Shown: positions 6,711 through 15,247 of the stretch, one piece after another
How the letters are laid out: each line of letters begins with the position of its first letter
Numbering within the stretch: position 1 is the first letter of the stretch
Origin: Lentimicrobiaceae bacterium
Lineage (GTDB): Bacteria; Bacteroidota; Bacteroidia; Bacteroidales; WCHB1-69
DNA length: 26,964 nt
Reading direction: 5' to 3'
NCBI GenBank assembly: GCA_009787485.1
Contig: WQWP01000013.1
Coordinates: forward strand, 1-26,964
Position numbers and translations under genes: made by a program
The notes under the pieces: generated by a model
Databases searched by the model: none
What the model was told of the DNA's origin: nothing
What the model saw: the letters and a program-made list of their open reading frames with translations, nothing else

Positions 6711-8600
6711 ATGAACCGACTATTTCTTTTTCTAATCATTGCATTTCAGGCTTTTATGGTTTTTGCGCAACGCTCTCAAGAGGAACAATTGGCCGCTCAA
6801 TACTATCAACAAGGAGAGTTTGAAAAAGCCAAAGCGATTTTAAAACCTCTTTTCGACAAAAAACCGGATGTTTACGTCTATTCCTATTATTACCCCACTT
6901 TAATGCAATTGGAGGATTATAAAGAATTGGAAAAAGTGGTCAAAGCGCAACAAAAAGCATTTCCCAACGTGCGAAGATATGCTATTGATTTAGGATATGT
7001 ATATGAACGTCAGGGAGATTTGAATAAAGCGCTGAAAGAATACGATATCGCCATTAAAAATTTGCCTACCCAAGAAGCCGCATACAGAGAATTACATCAT
7101 GCCTTCTTAAGTAAAAGGAAAACAGATTATGCCGTAGATGTTTTGTTGAGAGGAAGGAAAGCGCTGCAAAACCCTAAACTGTTCACCAAAGAATTGGTAT
7201 ATGTGTATGCTGAATTAAAAAAATCCGATAAAATTATTGAAGAAGCGCTTAATTTAGTGAGAGATGGCGCTGCCGACCAACGTGCAGCATCTCAAACCAT
7301 GCTTCAAAATTTGATGATTGAAGATGAAGATAAAACTACCTATTTATTGCTTAAAACCGCTTTGCAAAAAGAGATTCAAAAAGATCCGAATAACTTGGAA
7401 TTTGTGTATTTGCTGTACTGGGCATACCAATTAAATAAAGATTTTGCCGATGCGTTGCTCATCGCCAGATCGTTAGACAGGCGAGCGAAAGGCGATGGCG
7501 AAATTATTATGGATTTGGCTAACAACGCCATGCAAAACCGAGATTACGAAATGGCAAAAGAGGCGTTGGAATTTGTTATTGTCAAGGGTGAAGAATCGCC
7601 TCATTATACGAAGGCAAAGTTTCAGTTGTTAGATGTAAAATATCTGCTATTAATTTCCGTGTCTCCTGTAAAAATACTGGAAGCCAAAATATTGGAACAA
7701 GAATTTAAAAACTTGATAGCGGAATACGGCATCCACAACGGCACCTCTGAGTGGATTCGGAAGTATGCACATTTATTAGCGTTTTATGTAAATAATCCCG
7801 ACGAAGCGATCGACATTTTGAATACGGCAATTGCCAACTCCGATGCCCGCACACCACACCAAAAAGCATTGTACAAGATAGACTTAGCGGATATTTTATT
7901 GTACTCTGGCAATGTTTGGGATGCTACGCTGCTTTATTCGCAAGTAGATAAAGATTTTCCGAATGATACCATCGGGCAAAATGCCAAGTTTAAAAACGCC
8001 AAACTCTCTTTCTATATCGGCGAGTTCGAATGGGCTAAAAGTCAGTTAGATATCTTGCGCGCCGCCACTTCAAAACTGATTGCGAATGATGCCATGCAAC
8101 TCTCGCTCGTCATTTCCGATCATGAAGATGACGAGGAAGACGAGGATGAGGAGGAAGAGGAGGAAACCACAGAACTAGAGTTTTACGGCTTGTTTGGCAA
8201 TGACTTTGAAAAGAACAAAGCGCTTCGCTATTTCGCCAAAGCCGATTTTATGCTGTTTCAAAATAATGATGAACAGGCGCTTAAGTATTTAGATTCCATT
8301 ACGCTCGTTACACCGTTCTCGAAATTACAGGCGTATGTGCTTTTCCTGAAAGCCCAAATTGCCACTCGCCAAAAGAAATATCTGGAAGCCGAAAAATTGT
8401 ATCAGCGTATTTGCGATGTGTATTCAGATGGTTTGTTGGGAGATGATGCGCTTTTCTATCTTGGCGAACTTTACGAATATTATTTGAAGGATATACCTCG
8501 TGCAATGGAGGCTTATCAAAAGTTGATGAAAGAGCACCCGGGAAGCCTTTTTGTGGTGGATGCGCGGAAGAGGTTTAGGGCGTTGCGGGGAGATTTTTAA
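6711..8600 (+). CDS. Secreted tetratricopeptide-repeat protein
   Basis: The 629-residue product has a signal peptide (MNRLFLFLIIAFQAFMVFAQ, cleavage before Gln20) and then helical TPR-like repeats almost throughout. Clear examples are AAQYYQQGEFEKAKAILKPL near the start, GYVYERQGDLNKALKEYDIA, the segment around ALKYLDSI, and ELYEYYLKDIPRAMEAYQKL at the end. Residues 470-488 form an almost purely Asp/Glu run inside the repeats. The protein is probably periplasmic and probably a scaffold; no catalytic motif is seen. The family is conserved in Bacteroidota but I know no established function. It follows the cyclase gene by 56 bases and precedes the helicase gene by 53, so the three may share a transcript. 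Confidence 0.8.
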   Translation: MNRLFLFLIIAFQAFMVFAQRSQEEQLAAQYYQQGEFEKAKAILKPLFDKKPDVYVYSYYYPTLMQLEDYKELEKVVKAQQKAFPNVRRYAIDLGYVYERQGDLNKALKEYDIAIKNLPTQEAAYRELHHAFLSKRKTDYAVDVLLRGRKALQNPKLFTKELVYVYAELKKSDKIIEEALNLVRDGAADQRAASQTMLQNLMIEDEDKTTYLLLKTALQKEIQKDPNNLEFVYLLYWAYQLNKDFADALLIARSLDRRAKGDGEIIMDLANNAMQNRDYEMAKEALEFVIVKGEESPHYTKAKFQLLDVKYLLLISVSPVKILEAKILEQEFKNLIAEYGIHNGTSEWIRKYAHLLAFYVNNPDEAIDILNTAIANSDARTPHQKALYKIDLADILLYSGNVWDATLLYSQVDKDFPNDTIGQNAKFKNAKLSFYIGEFEWAKSQLDILRAATSKLIANDAMQLSLVISDHEDDEEDEDEEEEEETTELEFYGLFGNDFEKNKALRYFAKADFMLFQNNDEQALKYLDSITLVTPFSKLQAYVLFLKAQIATRQKKYLEAEKLYQRICDVYSDGLLGDDALFYLGELYEYYLKDIPRAMEAYQKLMKEHPGSLFVVDARKRFRALRGDF

Positions 8601-8604
8601 AAGA

Positions 8605-8648
8605 AGCACAAAGATGATGCAGATTATCACGATTTACGCCGATTAAAA
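8605..8648. repeat. Degenerate short tandem repeat between the TPR and helicase genes
   Basis: The tract contains three imperfect units of about 11 bases: GCAGATTATCA, CGATTTACGC and CGATTA. It resembles the dispersed GCAGATTTACGCAGATT-type repeats I associate with Bacteroidota intergenic DNA. It fills nearly the whole 53-base gap. Confidence 0.4.
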
Positions 8649-8653
8649 GACAT

Positions 8654-11545
8654 ATGTTCACCCTCTATAAAGCCTCCGCCGGTTCAGGAAAAACCTCACG
8701 TTTAGTAGTGGAATACTTGGCGTTGTGCCTGCCGCAGCCCGAAAAATTCAGGCATGTGCTTGCCATTACGTTTACGAATAACGCTACTGCTGAGATGAAA
8801 GCACGCATTGTGGACACACTTTCGAAATTGGCTTTTGAAACGCAAATTACGCCCAATTCTTCAATTTATCATACATATAATCAGGTTGTTGCAAAAATTG
8901 CTTCAAATTTATCCGAAAATGAACAATCGAATTATATCAAAAAACAATCGAAATTATTGTTAGAGAAAGTTTTATATGAATACGACAGATTTTCTATCAG
9001 CACGATAGACAGTTTTTTTCAACGTATTTTACGCGCTTTTGCCTTAGAATTTGGACTTTCTACGCAGTTTAATTTAGAAATAGAATTAGATGATTTTTTT
9101 CGGGAAACGATTACCGTTTTACTGCATCGCATTTCTAAAAACAACGAACATCTTACCCAACGGGTGTTAGATTTGGTGGAAAAGATGATGTTGGATAAAG
9201 GAAAATGGAAAGTAGAATGGGAAATTCTTAAGCTATTGAAACTTAACTTGGAAGAGGAGGTTTATTTTCCATTAAAAAAACTACAGGAATCTGAAAATAA
9301 AAATTTTGATCAGGCGAAAAGAAAGATTAACCGGGAGATTTATCGCTTAAAAAATCAATTAAAAAACTTCACGAGTAAAGAAGACAAAAAATCGGAAACC
9401 TATTCAATACTCAACAAAGAACTGTTAGAATATGAGTTTTTTGGTAAAAACCTGTTTCAGTTGGCATTGCTGTTTGATTTAAAGATGATTATGGATGAGA
9501 TTAAAGCGCAAGATAATCTCTTTTACCTTTCGGAGACCAATGCAAAAATTAGCGAAAAATTGGGAGATGACGACGTCCCTTTTATCTATGAAAAAATTGG
9601 AAATCAATATTCCTACTTTTTTATTGATGAGTTTCAAGATACATCTAAATTGCAGTGGCATAATATAGTACCGCTTATTAAGAATGCGTTATCAGGAAAT
9701 AATAAATTCAACGAACAGGGGAAAGTTTTTCTTTTCGGAGACGTAAAACAAGCCATCTATCGTTTTCGCAACGGCGATGCGGATATTTTAAAACAACTTT
9801 CTAACATTGAAGAGTATAGAACTACTCTCCTACCCTATTCTCAGCCGGATAAAGATTATCGGGTAGAATTATTGGATACTAATTTTCGCTCTGCAAATAA
9901 AGTGGTAGCATTTAATAATACGTTTTTTGAATATTTAACTGCTGAAAATGCACCTTTTTATGAAGCAAAAGAATTTTATGAAGATGTGAAGCAAAAAACG
10001 AAACCCACTGCCGAAGAAGGCTTAGTAACGGTACGTTTTCAAGAAGATGAGGATCCTCGTAAGTTTGCGGAGTTTATGTTAGAGCCTGTTTTAGAAACTG
10101 TTTTAGATGGATTGCAACGCGGATATGCCTGTAAAAACATTGCAGTATTAGTGAGCAGTAATGATTTAGCGAGTACAATAGGCGCATTTCTAGTAGCCAA
10201 TGATATCCCGATTATCTCTGCCGAATCGCTGCAACTCTCCGCATCTCCCGAAATTAATGTACTTTTTGCCACTTTGCAATATTTGGTCTCGGAAGAAGAT
10301 AAATTGGCAAAATTGGCAATTGTTCATTATTTTGTACAAAAAAATGGCCTTTTATTGGAAGATTATTTGCAAAGTGTGCAAAATGAAGACACTTTTCGGC
10401 AATTTTTAACAAGTATTCATATTGATATCAACAGAAAAGAACTAAATACACTTCCTTTATTCACATTAGTAAACGAATTATGTCGAATTTGCTTGATTTC
10501 ACTTTGCGACCCATTTTTGATGAGATTATTAGATGAATGCGAAAAGTTTGTTACAAAGCGCAACGGAACTATTTCTCTGTTTTTAGATTGGTGGGAAGAA
10601 AAAGGGCAGGCAATAGCGCTTTCTACCCCTCAAGGTATTGATGCCGTAACAATTTCAACCATCCACAAATCCAAAGGTTTGGAATATCCTGTGGTGATTT
10701 TGCCCTACAGCCGTTACGGTACTGCTAAAACCAAACCCGATGTTTTTGTGCAAGACCACGTTACCGGATTGGAGTATGATTGGGTTACGTTAACAAAAGA
10801 AGGAACGCCTGCGCGCTTCCAGCCCAACTATGCGGAAGAATCGAGGAAAACGTTGATTGATAAGCTAAATACGTTGTATGTTGCGCATACTCGCGCAAGA
10901 ACTGAACTGCACATCATTACGGAAAAAGCAGATGCGAAGATGGGGAATTATAGTAAGTTTTTGGCGAAATTTACTGAAGGGAGAAGGGAACAGGGAGAAG
11001 AGGAGAAAAGGAGAAGAGAGGAAAGAAGAAGGGAGGAAGGAAGAAAGAAAGCGGAAGAAAAATCCCCTTCAAATTTTGAAGGGGTGTCCGGCGCAGCCGG
11101 ACGGGGTAGTTTATATCGCACACCTCCCGCCTCCAACCTTACTCCTCCCACCCCCCACCAACTCCGCGGCATCTTCATACACAATTTCTTATCCTCTTTA
11201 TTCACCTTCCCGCAAAATGAAAAAGAAATTGATTTGGTAGTACAAAATATTGAAGCAACATACAAGAAAGATCTTGCCCATATTTTCCATAAAATTTTGA
11301 ATGACAACTCACTCTCTCCTTATTTTGCCCCAAATGTGAAGGTGTTGAACGAAACCTCCATCTTGTTCCCGAATGGAAATTTGGCACGCCCCGACCGCGT
11401 AGTTTTTTTAGAAGATAAAGTAGTGGTTATTGATTATAAAACAGGCGAGCCGCATGCTTCGCACAAAGAGCAGATAGATCAGTATTGTGAGGCTATTCGG
11501 GCGATGGGATATGAAGAGGTAGAGGGGCGGGTTTTGTATATATAG
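8654..11545 (+). CDS. UvrD/RecB-like (AddA-type) DNA helicase-nuclease carrying an in-frame palindromic element
   Basis: The 963-residue protein has the full superfamily 1A helicase set: Walker A ASAGSGKT (residues 7-14), AITFTNNATAEMKARI (Ia), IDEFQDT (II), GDVKQAIYRFR (III), DTNFRSANKVV (IV), STIHKSKGLEYPVV (V) and LYVAHTRAR (VI). A C-terminal PD-(D/E)XK nuclease domain shows Asp914 in RPDRV and Asp927-Lys929 in IDYKTG. It should unwind and degrade DNA ends in double-strand-break repair, as AddA/RecB do. No AddB-like partner is adjacent. Between motif VI and the nuclease domain lies foreign-looking sequence: a charged run at residues 775-803, the palindrome-encoded peptide at 804-821, then a Pro-rich stretch. 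The stop is 2 bases from the convergent gene's stop. Confidence 0.9.
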   Translation: MFTLYKASAGSGKTSRLVVEYLALCLPQPEKFRHVLAITFTNNATAEMKARIVDTLSKLAFETQITPNSSIYHTYNQVVAKIASNLSENEQSNYIKKQSKLLLEKVLYEYDRFSISTIDSFFQRILRAFALEFGLSTQFNLEIELDDFFRETITVLLHRISKNNEHLTQRVLDLVEKMMLDKGKWKVEWEILKLLKLNLEEEVYFPLKKLQESENKNFDQAKRKINREIYRLKNQLKNFTSKEDKKSETYSILNKELLEYEFFGKNLFQLALLFDLKMIMDEIKAQDNLFYLSETNAKISEKLGDDDVPFIYEKIGNQYSYFFIDEFQDTSKLQWHNIVPLIKNALSGNNKFNEQGKVFLFGDVKQAIYRFRNGDADILKQLSNIEEYRTTLLPYSQPDKDYRVELLDTNFRSANKVVAFNNTFFEYLTAENAPFYEAKEFYEDVKQKTKPTAEEGLVTVRFQEDEDPRKFAEFMLEPVLETVLDGLQRGYACKNIAVLVSSNDLASTIGAFLVANDIPIISAESLQLSASPEINVLFATLQYLVSEEDKLAKLAIVHYFVQKNGLLLEDYLQSVQNEDTFRQFLTSIHIDINRKELNTLPLFTLVNELCRICLISLCDPFLMRLLDECEKFVTKRNGTISLFLDWWEEKGQAIALSTPQGIDAVTISTIHKSKGLEYPVVILPYSRYGTAKTKPDVFVQDHVTGLEYDWVTLTKEGTPARFQPNYAEESRKTLIDKLNTLYVAHTRARTELHIITEKADAKMGNYSKFLAKFTEGRREQGEEEKRRREERRREEGRKKAEEKSPSNFEGVSGAAGRGSLYRTPPASNLTPPTPHQLRGIFIHNFLSSLFTFPQNEKEIDLVVQNIEATYKKDLAHIFHKILNDNSLSPYFAPNVKVLNETSILFPNGNLARPDRVVFLEDKVVVIDYKTGEPHASHKEQIDQYCEAIRAMGYEEVEGRVLYI
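10976..11060 (+). repeat. Homopurine low-complexity tract inside the helicase gene
   Basis: About 85 bases are almost entirely A and G on the coding strand, built from variants of GAGAAGGG and GAGGAAAG. They encode an Arg/Glu/Lys-only stretch (residues 775-803). The tract directly abuts the palindromic element at 11062. Confidence 0.8.
11062..11116 (+). repeat. 55-bp palindromic element, copy 1, in frame within the helicase gene
   Basis: The 55 bases are identical to 14483-14537 in the opposite orientation. The element contains two perfect palindromes: arms CCCCTTCAAA/TTTGAAGGGG around one base, and GTCCGGC/GCCGGAC around GCA. Here it encodes SPSNFEGVSGAAGRGSLY (residues 804-821) between the helicase and nuclease domains. 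Confidence 0.92.
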
Positions 11546-11547
11546 GA

Positions 11548-14139
11548 TTAATTCTGCTTCCCCCTGCTATCCCTCAAAATCATCACAGTGCCGCTAAGGA
11601 ACTTCTTTTTTATCCCTTCCAAGGTGTATAAAAAAACATCGCAGCCATAATAATAAACGCCTTCGGGAAGTGGACGGTGTGTGCGCTCATCTGTACCATC
11701 CCACTTGATGTCAGGATCTTCTGTTTTGAAGACGCGCCTTCCCCACCGGTCGTGAACTACCAAATCTATCTTTTGTACATTAGTGTAAGGAAATGGGAGC
11801 CATGTGTCGTTAATACCATCGCCATTGGGAGTAAATACGTTGGGAAGCGAGTAGGTTTTGCACTCATCTACATCAAAACAACGCGGAGACGTCATTTCCG
11901 ATTCGTTGCCCACTTCATCTTTAATTAACATGGCGTAACAGCCTGTGATAGAAGGAAGATTTTGGATGATATGCGAACAAAATTCTGGATAACAAGGCGC
12001 ATAATATGAAAAGGAATCAATGCAAAACAGCGGCGTTTGATAATTAGGCTGGTAATAGATATAATATTGATACGCATCCGTATAAGAATCCGGATCAGGA
12101 AACTTCCACCAAAAAGTAACCTCTTCACAATTGGTGGTGATTTTTGTTTCCGGCATATCGGGAGGAACGTTGTCAATGGGCGTTCCGCATGCAAACTGCG
12201 AGCGGCTGTAAAGCGGAGCAATAGTATCCGGAAGTGTGTATTTTCCAACAGATTTAACAACGTAGCAATATTCCATTCCATTGGTTAAATTCCGATCTTT
12301 ATAATGAGTATCATCGGTAACAGCAATGGAATCGAACTGTTGGGTATTTTCATTAAAACGATAAATGATGTAGGTTTCATTTTTCCATGGAACTTGCTCA
12401 TTCCACGTGAGTTCCAAACGTTTGTCGGTTTCATAAACAAATAAAAAAACAGAAGAAGCCGGGTCGGAAGTTTCAATATATTCCATTGCTCCTGTTTTAT
12501 TTTGTCCCCAAAATTCAACTTTATAATAGTACTGAATTTCTTGAGTGTTTAATTGTTTATCTATAATGGAAGTGTCTTGTAATAAATATGTTGATGCTAT
12601 AAATTCAAAGTTATTTTTATCATTAACAGAACGAAAAATGTGGTATTCATATTTGGGCCCCGGAAAAATAATGGTATCAATTTCAGGTGGGGTGAGCCAT
12701 GAAACGAGTATGATTCCTTCATTTTCAGAAGTTTGCTCAATATCTACCTGCGTAATCATCGGGGCATCGTTGGCAATAGTGGCGCAAGTTTCATTAGAGA
12801 CTATGCTTTCGGCGCCGTCATCAAAAACAGCGACAATGCGGTAACAATATTCGCGCCCGTGGGTTACTTCGTTATCTACATAAGAACTATCCGAAGCATT
12901 TACTTTTGCTGATAATTGATAGCCAATATTTTGGGGGATTCCCATTTCACAAATATCGGGTTCAAAATGAGAAGATTCTGTTTTTTTATAAATGTGAATT
13001 TCTTTGGCATTTGAACAAGTATAAATATCCCATTCTAAAGTAATTGCATTTTTTATGGAGGATGAGGTTAGATTTTGCGGCGCCGGCGCAACGACACGGA
13101 TATTCACTGTTTTAAAAGAAGATAGATGAACTTGCGGCCCGTTGTCTGTGGCTTTTAACACTATTTGATAAGGCGTTTTTTTGACATGCGCACAAGTGGT
13201 TTGCCAAAGAAATTGGGTTTGCAACGGTGGCGCTCCGGATACATCAATAGGGATTGCGGGAAAAACAGGTACCAAAAACGGCGCACCGGTTGCCGTAAGC
13301 GTTACTTGCGTGGAGGTTTCATCGGTTACAAAAATATCTAAAAAAATAGGGCTGCCGGCTATCACACAGGTGTCTGCGCAAAAAATTTGGGGCGGTTTGT
13401 TGTTACAAGCCGCAACGGTAATTTGCATATCGCGCACTATGCTTCCCATGAAGTGTCCTCTTCGATATTCGGAAATCAAAATCGCAATGTTGTATTCGCC
13501 TTGCATGGTGGGAGTTTCCCAAATTAGCTCACCGGTAATTTCATCTATAGTAATATATTGCGAGGCTTGTGGCATAACGTATCCCGGAATGGGAAGTCCG
13601 TCTAACCCGCGGCACTCGATTAACTTATAAGACAAAGAATCGCCATCGGGGTCGTAAGCGCCCACATTATGATAATAGGTAACGCCCACACAACCATTAT
13701 CTAAAGGCGGATTTAGCAAGATCGGAGAACTGTTGGAACCCAGAAACGGATGAATCACAATGATTGTTTCAATAAAAAACGGAATATTCACCGAATTGGG
13801 AATATTTATAATGCCGGCGTTTCGATTGGGGTCTTCGCAGGTAACGGAGTAAATACCATACGAAGAGTAGGTATGGGTGGTAACGTATGTGTTTTTGGAG
13901 ATATCGGGTCCTACAGAAATTTTCGATTGCCGTGGCACCATACTGCTGGAGTTATCGCCCCAAAGTACTTCAAGCTCAGGCCTGTCGGCCGCACTTGGCG
14001 TGTAAGTATAAGTGATGATCGTAAATTCGTAAGTTAATTTATCTAAGTGCCTATACGTAATTTCTCCGGCACGCTGGTGTGTGGCAAACCCCGTGCACCA
14101 TAGCAAAATAAACCCAAAAAACAGTACTAATTTACGCAT
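11548..14139 (-). CDS. Large secreted protein with T9SS type B (gliding-motility-associated) C-terminal sorting domain
   Basis: With the start at 14139 the product has 863 residues. A signal peptide (MRKLVLFFGFILLWCTGFAT) is followed by HQRAGEITYRHL, an opening I associate with this cell-surface family. Beta-rich, PKD/cadherin-like and fibronectin-III-like modules follow; GAYDPDGDSLSYKL is one recognisable motif. The last ~100 residues (from 763) form the gliding-motility-associated C-terminal domain (TIGR04131-like): LPNVFTPNGDGINDTW, then VHDRWGRRVF, WDGTDERTHRPLPEGVYYY and GTVMILR. This domain directs export by the type IX system. The start overlaps the lpxK stop by 8 bases, suggesting translational coupling; ATG 14145 (MTMRKL) is nearly as likely. 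It is the one signal-peptide protein here without Gln at the predicted cut. Confidence 0.88.
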   Translation of the reverse strand: MRKLVLFFGFILLWCTGFATHQRAGEITYRHLDKLTYEFTIITYTYTPSAADRPELEVLWGDNSSSMVPRQSKISVGPDISKNTYVTTHTYSSYGIYSVTCEDPNRNAGIINIPNSVNIPFFIETIIVIHPFLGSNSSPILLNPPLDNGCVGVTYYHNVGAYDPDGDSLSYKLIECRGLDGLPIPGYVMPQASQYITIDEITGELIWETPTMQGEYNIAILISEYRRGHFMGSIVRDMQITVAACNNKPPQIFCADTCVIAGSPIFLDIFVTDETSTQVTLTATGAPFLVPVFPAIPIDVSGAPPLQTQFLWQTTCAHVKKTPYQIVLKATDNGPQVHLSSFKTVNIRVVAPAPQNLTSSSIKNAITLEWDIYTCSNAKEIHIYKKTESSHFEPDICEMGIPQNIGYQLSAKVNASDSSYVDNEVTHGREYCYRIVAVFDDGAESIVSNETCATIANDAPMITQVDIEQTSENEGIILVSWLTPPEIDTIIFPGPKYEYHIFRSVNDKNNFEFIASTYLLQDTSIIDKQLNTQEIQYYYKVEFWGQNKTGAMEYIETSDPASSVFLFVYETDKRLELTWNEQVPWKNETYIIYRFNENTQQFDSIAVTDDTHYKDRNLTNGMEYCYVVKSVGKYTLPDTIAPLYSRSQFACGTPIDNVPPDMPETKITTNCEEVTFWWKFPDPDSYTDAYQYYIYYQPNYQTPLFCIDSFSYYAPCYPEFCSHIIQNLPSITGCYAMLIKDEVGNESEMTSPRCFDVDECKTYSLPNVFTPNGDGINDTWLPFPYTNVQKIDLVVHDRWGRRVFKTEDPDIKWDGTDERTHRPLPEGVYYYGCDVFLYTLEGIKKKFLSGTVMILRDSRGKQN

Positions 14140-15247
14140 TGTCATGTTTGAGCAAAGAAAGTAGTTTTTCTTTAAAAACAGCTTCATTTTCTAAAAAAAC
14201 AATTTCGATGGGAATAACTTGATACGCAGGCATGTTTTTGAAAGCCTGTAATCGTGTGGCATCTTTTTCAGTGGTGATAATGGTGCAATTTTCTCCGCCT
14301 AATTTTTCTTTCAGGTGGATGATTTTTTGGATCTCTTTGTTGGTGAAAGCGTGGTGGTCGGGGAAGTGGAGGTGGTGGAGTTTGTTGTATTGTGATTCTA
14401 AATGATGTAGTAAGGGGGCGGGGTTGGCGATGCCGGTGATGACGACGGCGGTGGAACCGCCGCCGAACGATGAGATTTTTTTATATAAACTACCCCGTCC
14501 GGCTGCGCCGGACACCCCTTCAAAATTTGAAGGGGATAATTGTTGTTCGTCATTCCGAGCGGAGCGAGGAATCTCGTGCTTTTTGCCGTATTTAATTTTC
14601 GTAAAAAAGACCGCCTGTTGTGGTTGCAGTTTTAGTTTTTCTGAAAAATGCTCTTTTTCTTTACTTGTTAAACTTTCCGGACACTTAGTAACGATAATCA
14701 TATCTGCATATTTCGAGGCATTCCGGCATTCTCTTAAATTGCCGGAAGGAAGCGGAAAGTCTTCAAAAAACGGGCGTTGATATTCGGTTAAAAGGATTCT
14801 TAATGAATAATTTACTGACAAATGTTGATAGGCATCATCTAAAATAATTACTTCTAGTGTTGGATTTTTTTTGAGTAAATTTTCGATGCCGTTTTTTCTT
14901 TTTTCACATACGGCGACCTCTATATTTGGAAATTTCACGGCGTATTGCATCGGTTCATCGCCAATGATTTTGCTACTAAGGGTTTGTGTTTCTTTAGAAT
15001 TGATGTAGCCCTTGGTTTTTCTGCCGTAACCGCGGCTGAGGATGGCGGTTTGGTAGTTTTGGGATAAAAAGTTGACAATATATTCTACGTGAGGGGTTTT
15101 TCCGGTGCCACCCACGCGCAAATTCCCCACGCAAATGGTGGGAACGGTAAAAGTAGCTGAAGGAAGGCATTTTTTTTGGAATGCCTTCCTTCGGAGTGTT
15201 GCGATGATTCCGAAAATGAGGGAAAAGGGGGAGAGGAGGAAACGCAT
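14132..15247 (-). CDS. lpxK: Tetraacyldisaccharide 4'-kinase, with two repeat-derived peptides inserted
   Basis: The 371-residue product is LpxK, the inner-membrane kinase that phosphorylates the 4' position of the tetraacyldisaccharide in lipid A synthesis. It shows an N-terminal hydrophobic helix, the P-loop GNLRVGGTGKTP (41-52), LSRGYGRKTKG, LDDAYQH (136-142, the acidic DD-x-x-QH motif), LPSGNLRE, VVITGIANP and the C-terminal TTEKDATRL. Residues 224-233 (HEIPRSARND) and 238-255 (SPSNFEGVSGAAGRGSLY) derive from two different dispersed repeats. They lie in the loop between FFTKIKYG and the VVITGIANP strand, a variable part of the family, so activity is probably kept. The ATG at 15247 directly follows what looks like the lost stop of the upstream gene. 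The downstream surface-protein gene overlaps its end. Confidence 0.93.
   Translation of the reverse strand: MRFLLSPFSLIFGIIATLRRKAFQKKCLPSATFTVPTICVGNLRVGGTGKTPHVEYIVNFLSQNYQTAILSRGYGRKTKGYINSKETQTLSSKIIGDEPMQYAVKFPNIEVAVCEKRKNGIENLLKKNPTLEVIILDDAYQHLSVNYSLRILLTEYQRPFFEDFPLPSGNLRECRNASKYADMIIVTKCPESLTSKEKEHFSEKLKLQPQQAVFFTKIKYGKKHEIPRSARNDEQQLSPSNFEGVSGAAGRGSLYKKISSFGGGSTAVVITGIANPAPLLHHLESQYNKLHHLHFPDHHAFTNKEIQKIIHLKEKLGGENCTIITTEKDATRLQAFKNMPAYQVIPIEIVFLENEAVFKEKLLSLLKHDNA
14483..14537 (-). repeat. 55-bp palindromic element, copy 2, in frame within lpxK
   Basis: This copy is identical over 55 bases to 11062-11116 and lies in the same orientation relative to the host gene. It is read in the same frame and encodes the same 18 residues (LpxK 238-255). 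Identity ends at both borders, so the match comes from the element and not from a longer duplication. Confidence 0.92.
14549..14578 (-). repeat. Second dispersed repeat within lpxK, encoding HEIPRSARND
   Basis: On the minus strand the tract reads GAGATTCCTCGCTCCGCTCG followed by GAATGAC, with ATTCC/GGAAT arms. I recognise this string as a widespread bacterial dispersed repeat that often appears as IPRSARND in predicted proteins. It lies 11 bases from the 55-bp element. Confidence 0.7.

Noticed and set aside
8654..11545. Helicase-nuclease as part of an anti-phage defence island
   Set aside because: Its motifs are those of an AddA/RecB repair enzyme and its neighbours are housekeeping or envelope genes. 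The only defence-like feature is the toxin-antitoxin pair more than 5 kb away.
12037..12288. Plus-strand frame with an Arg-Ile repeat opposite the T9SS cargo gene
   Set aside because: It is the antisense shadow of the well-supported minus-strand gene and has no promoter or family features.
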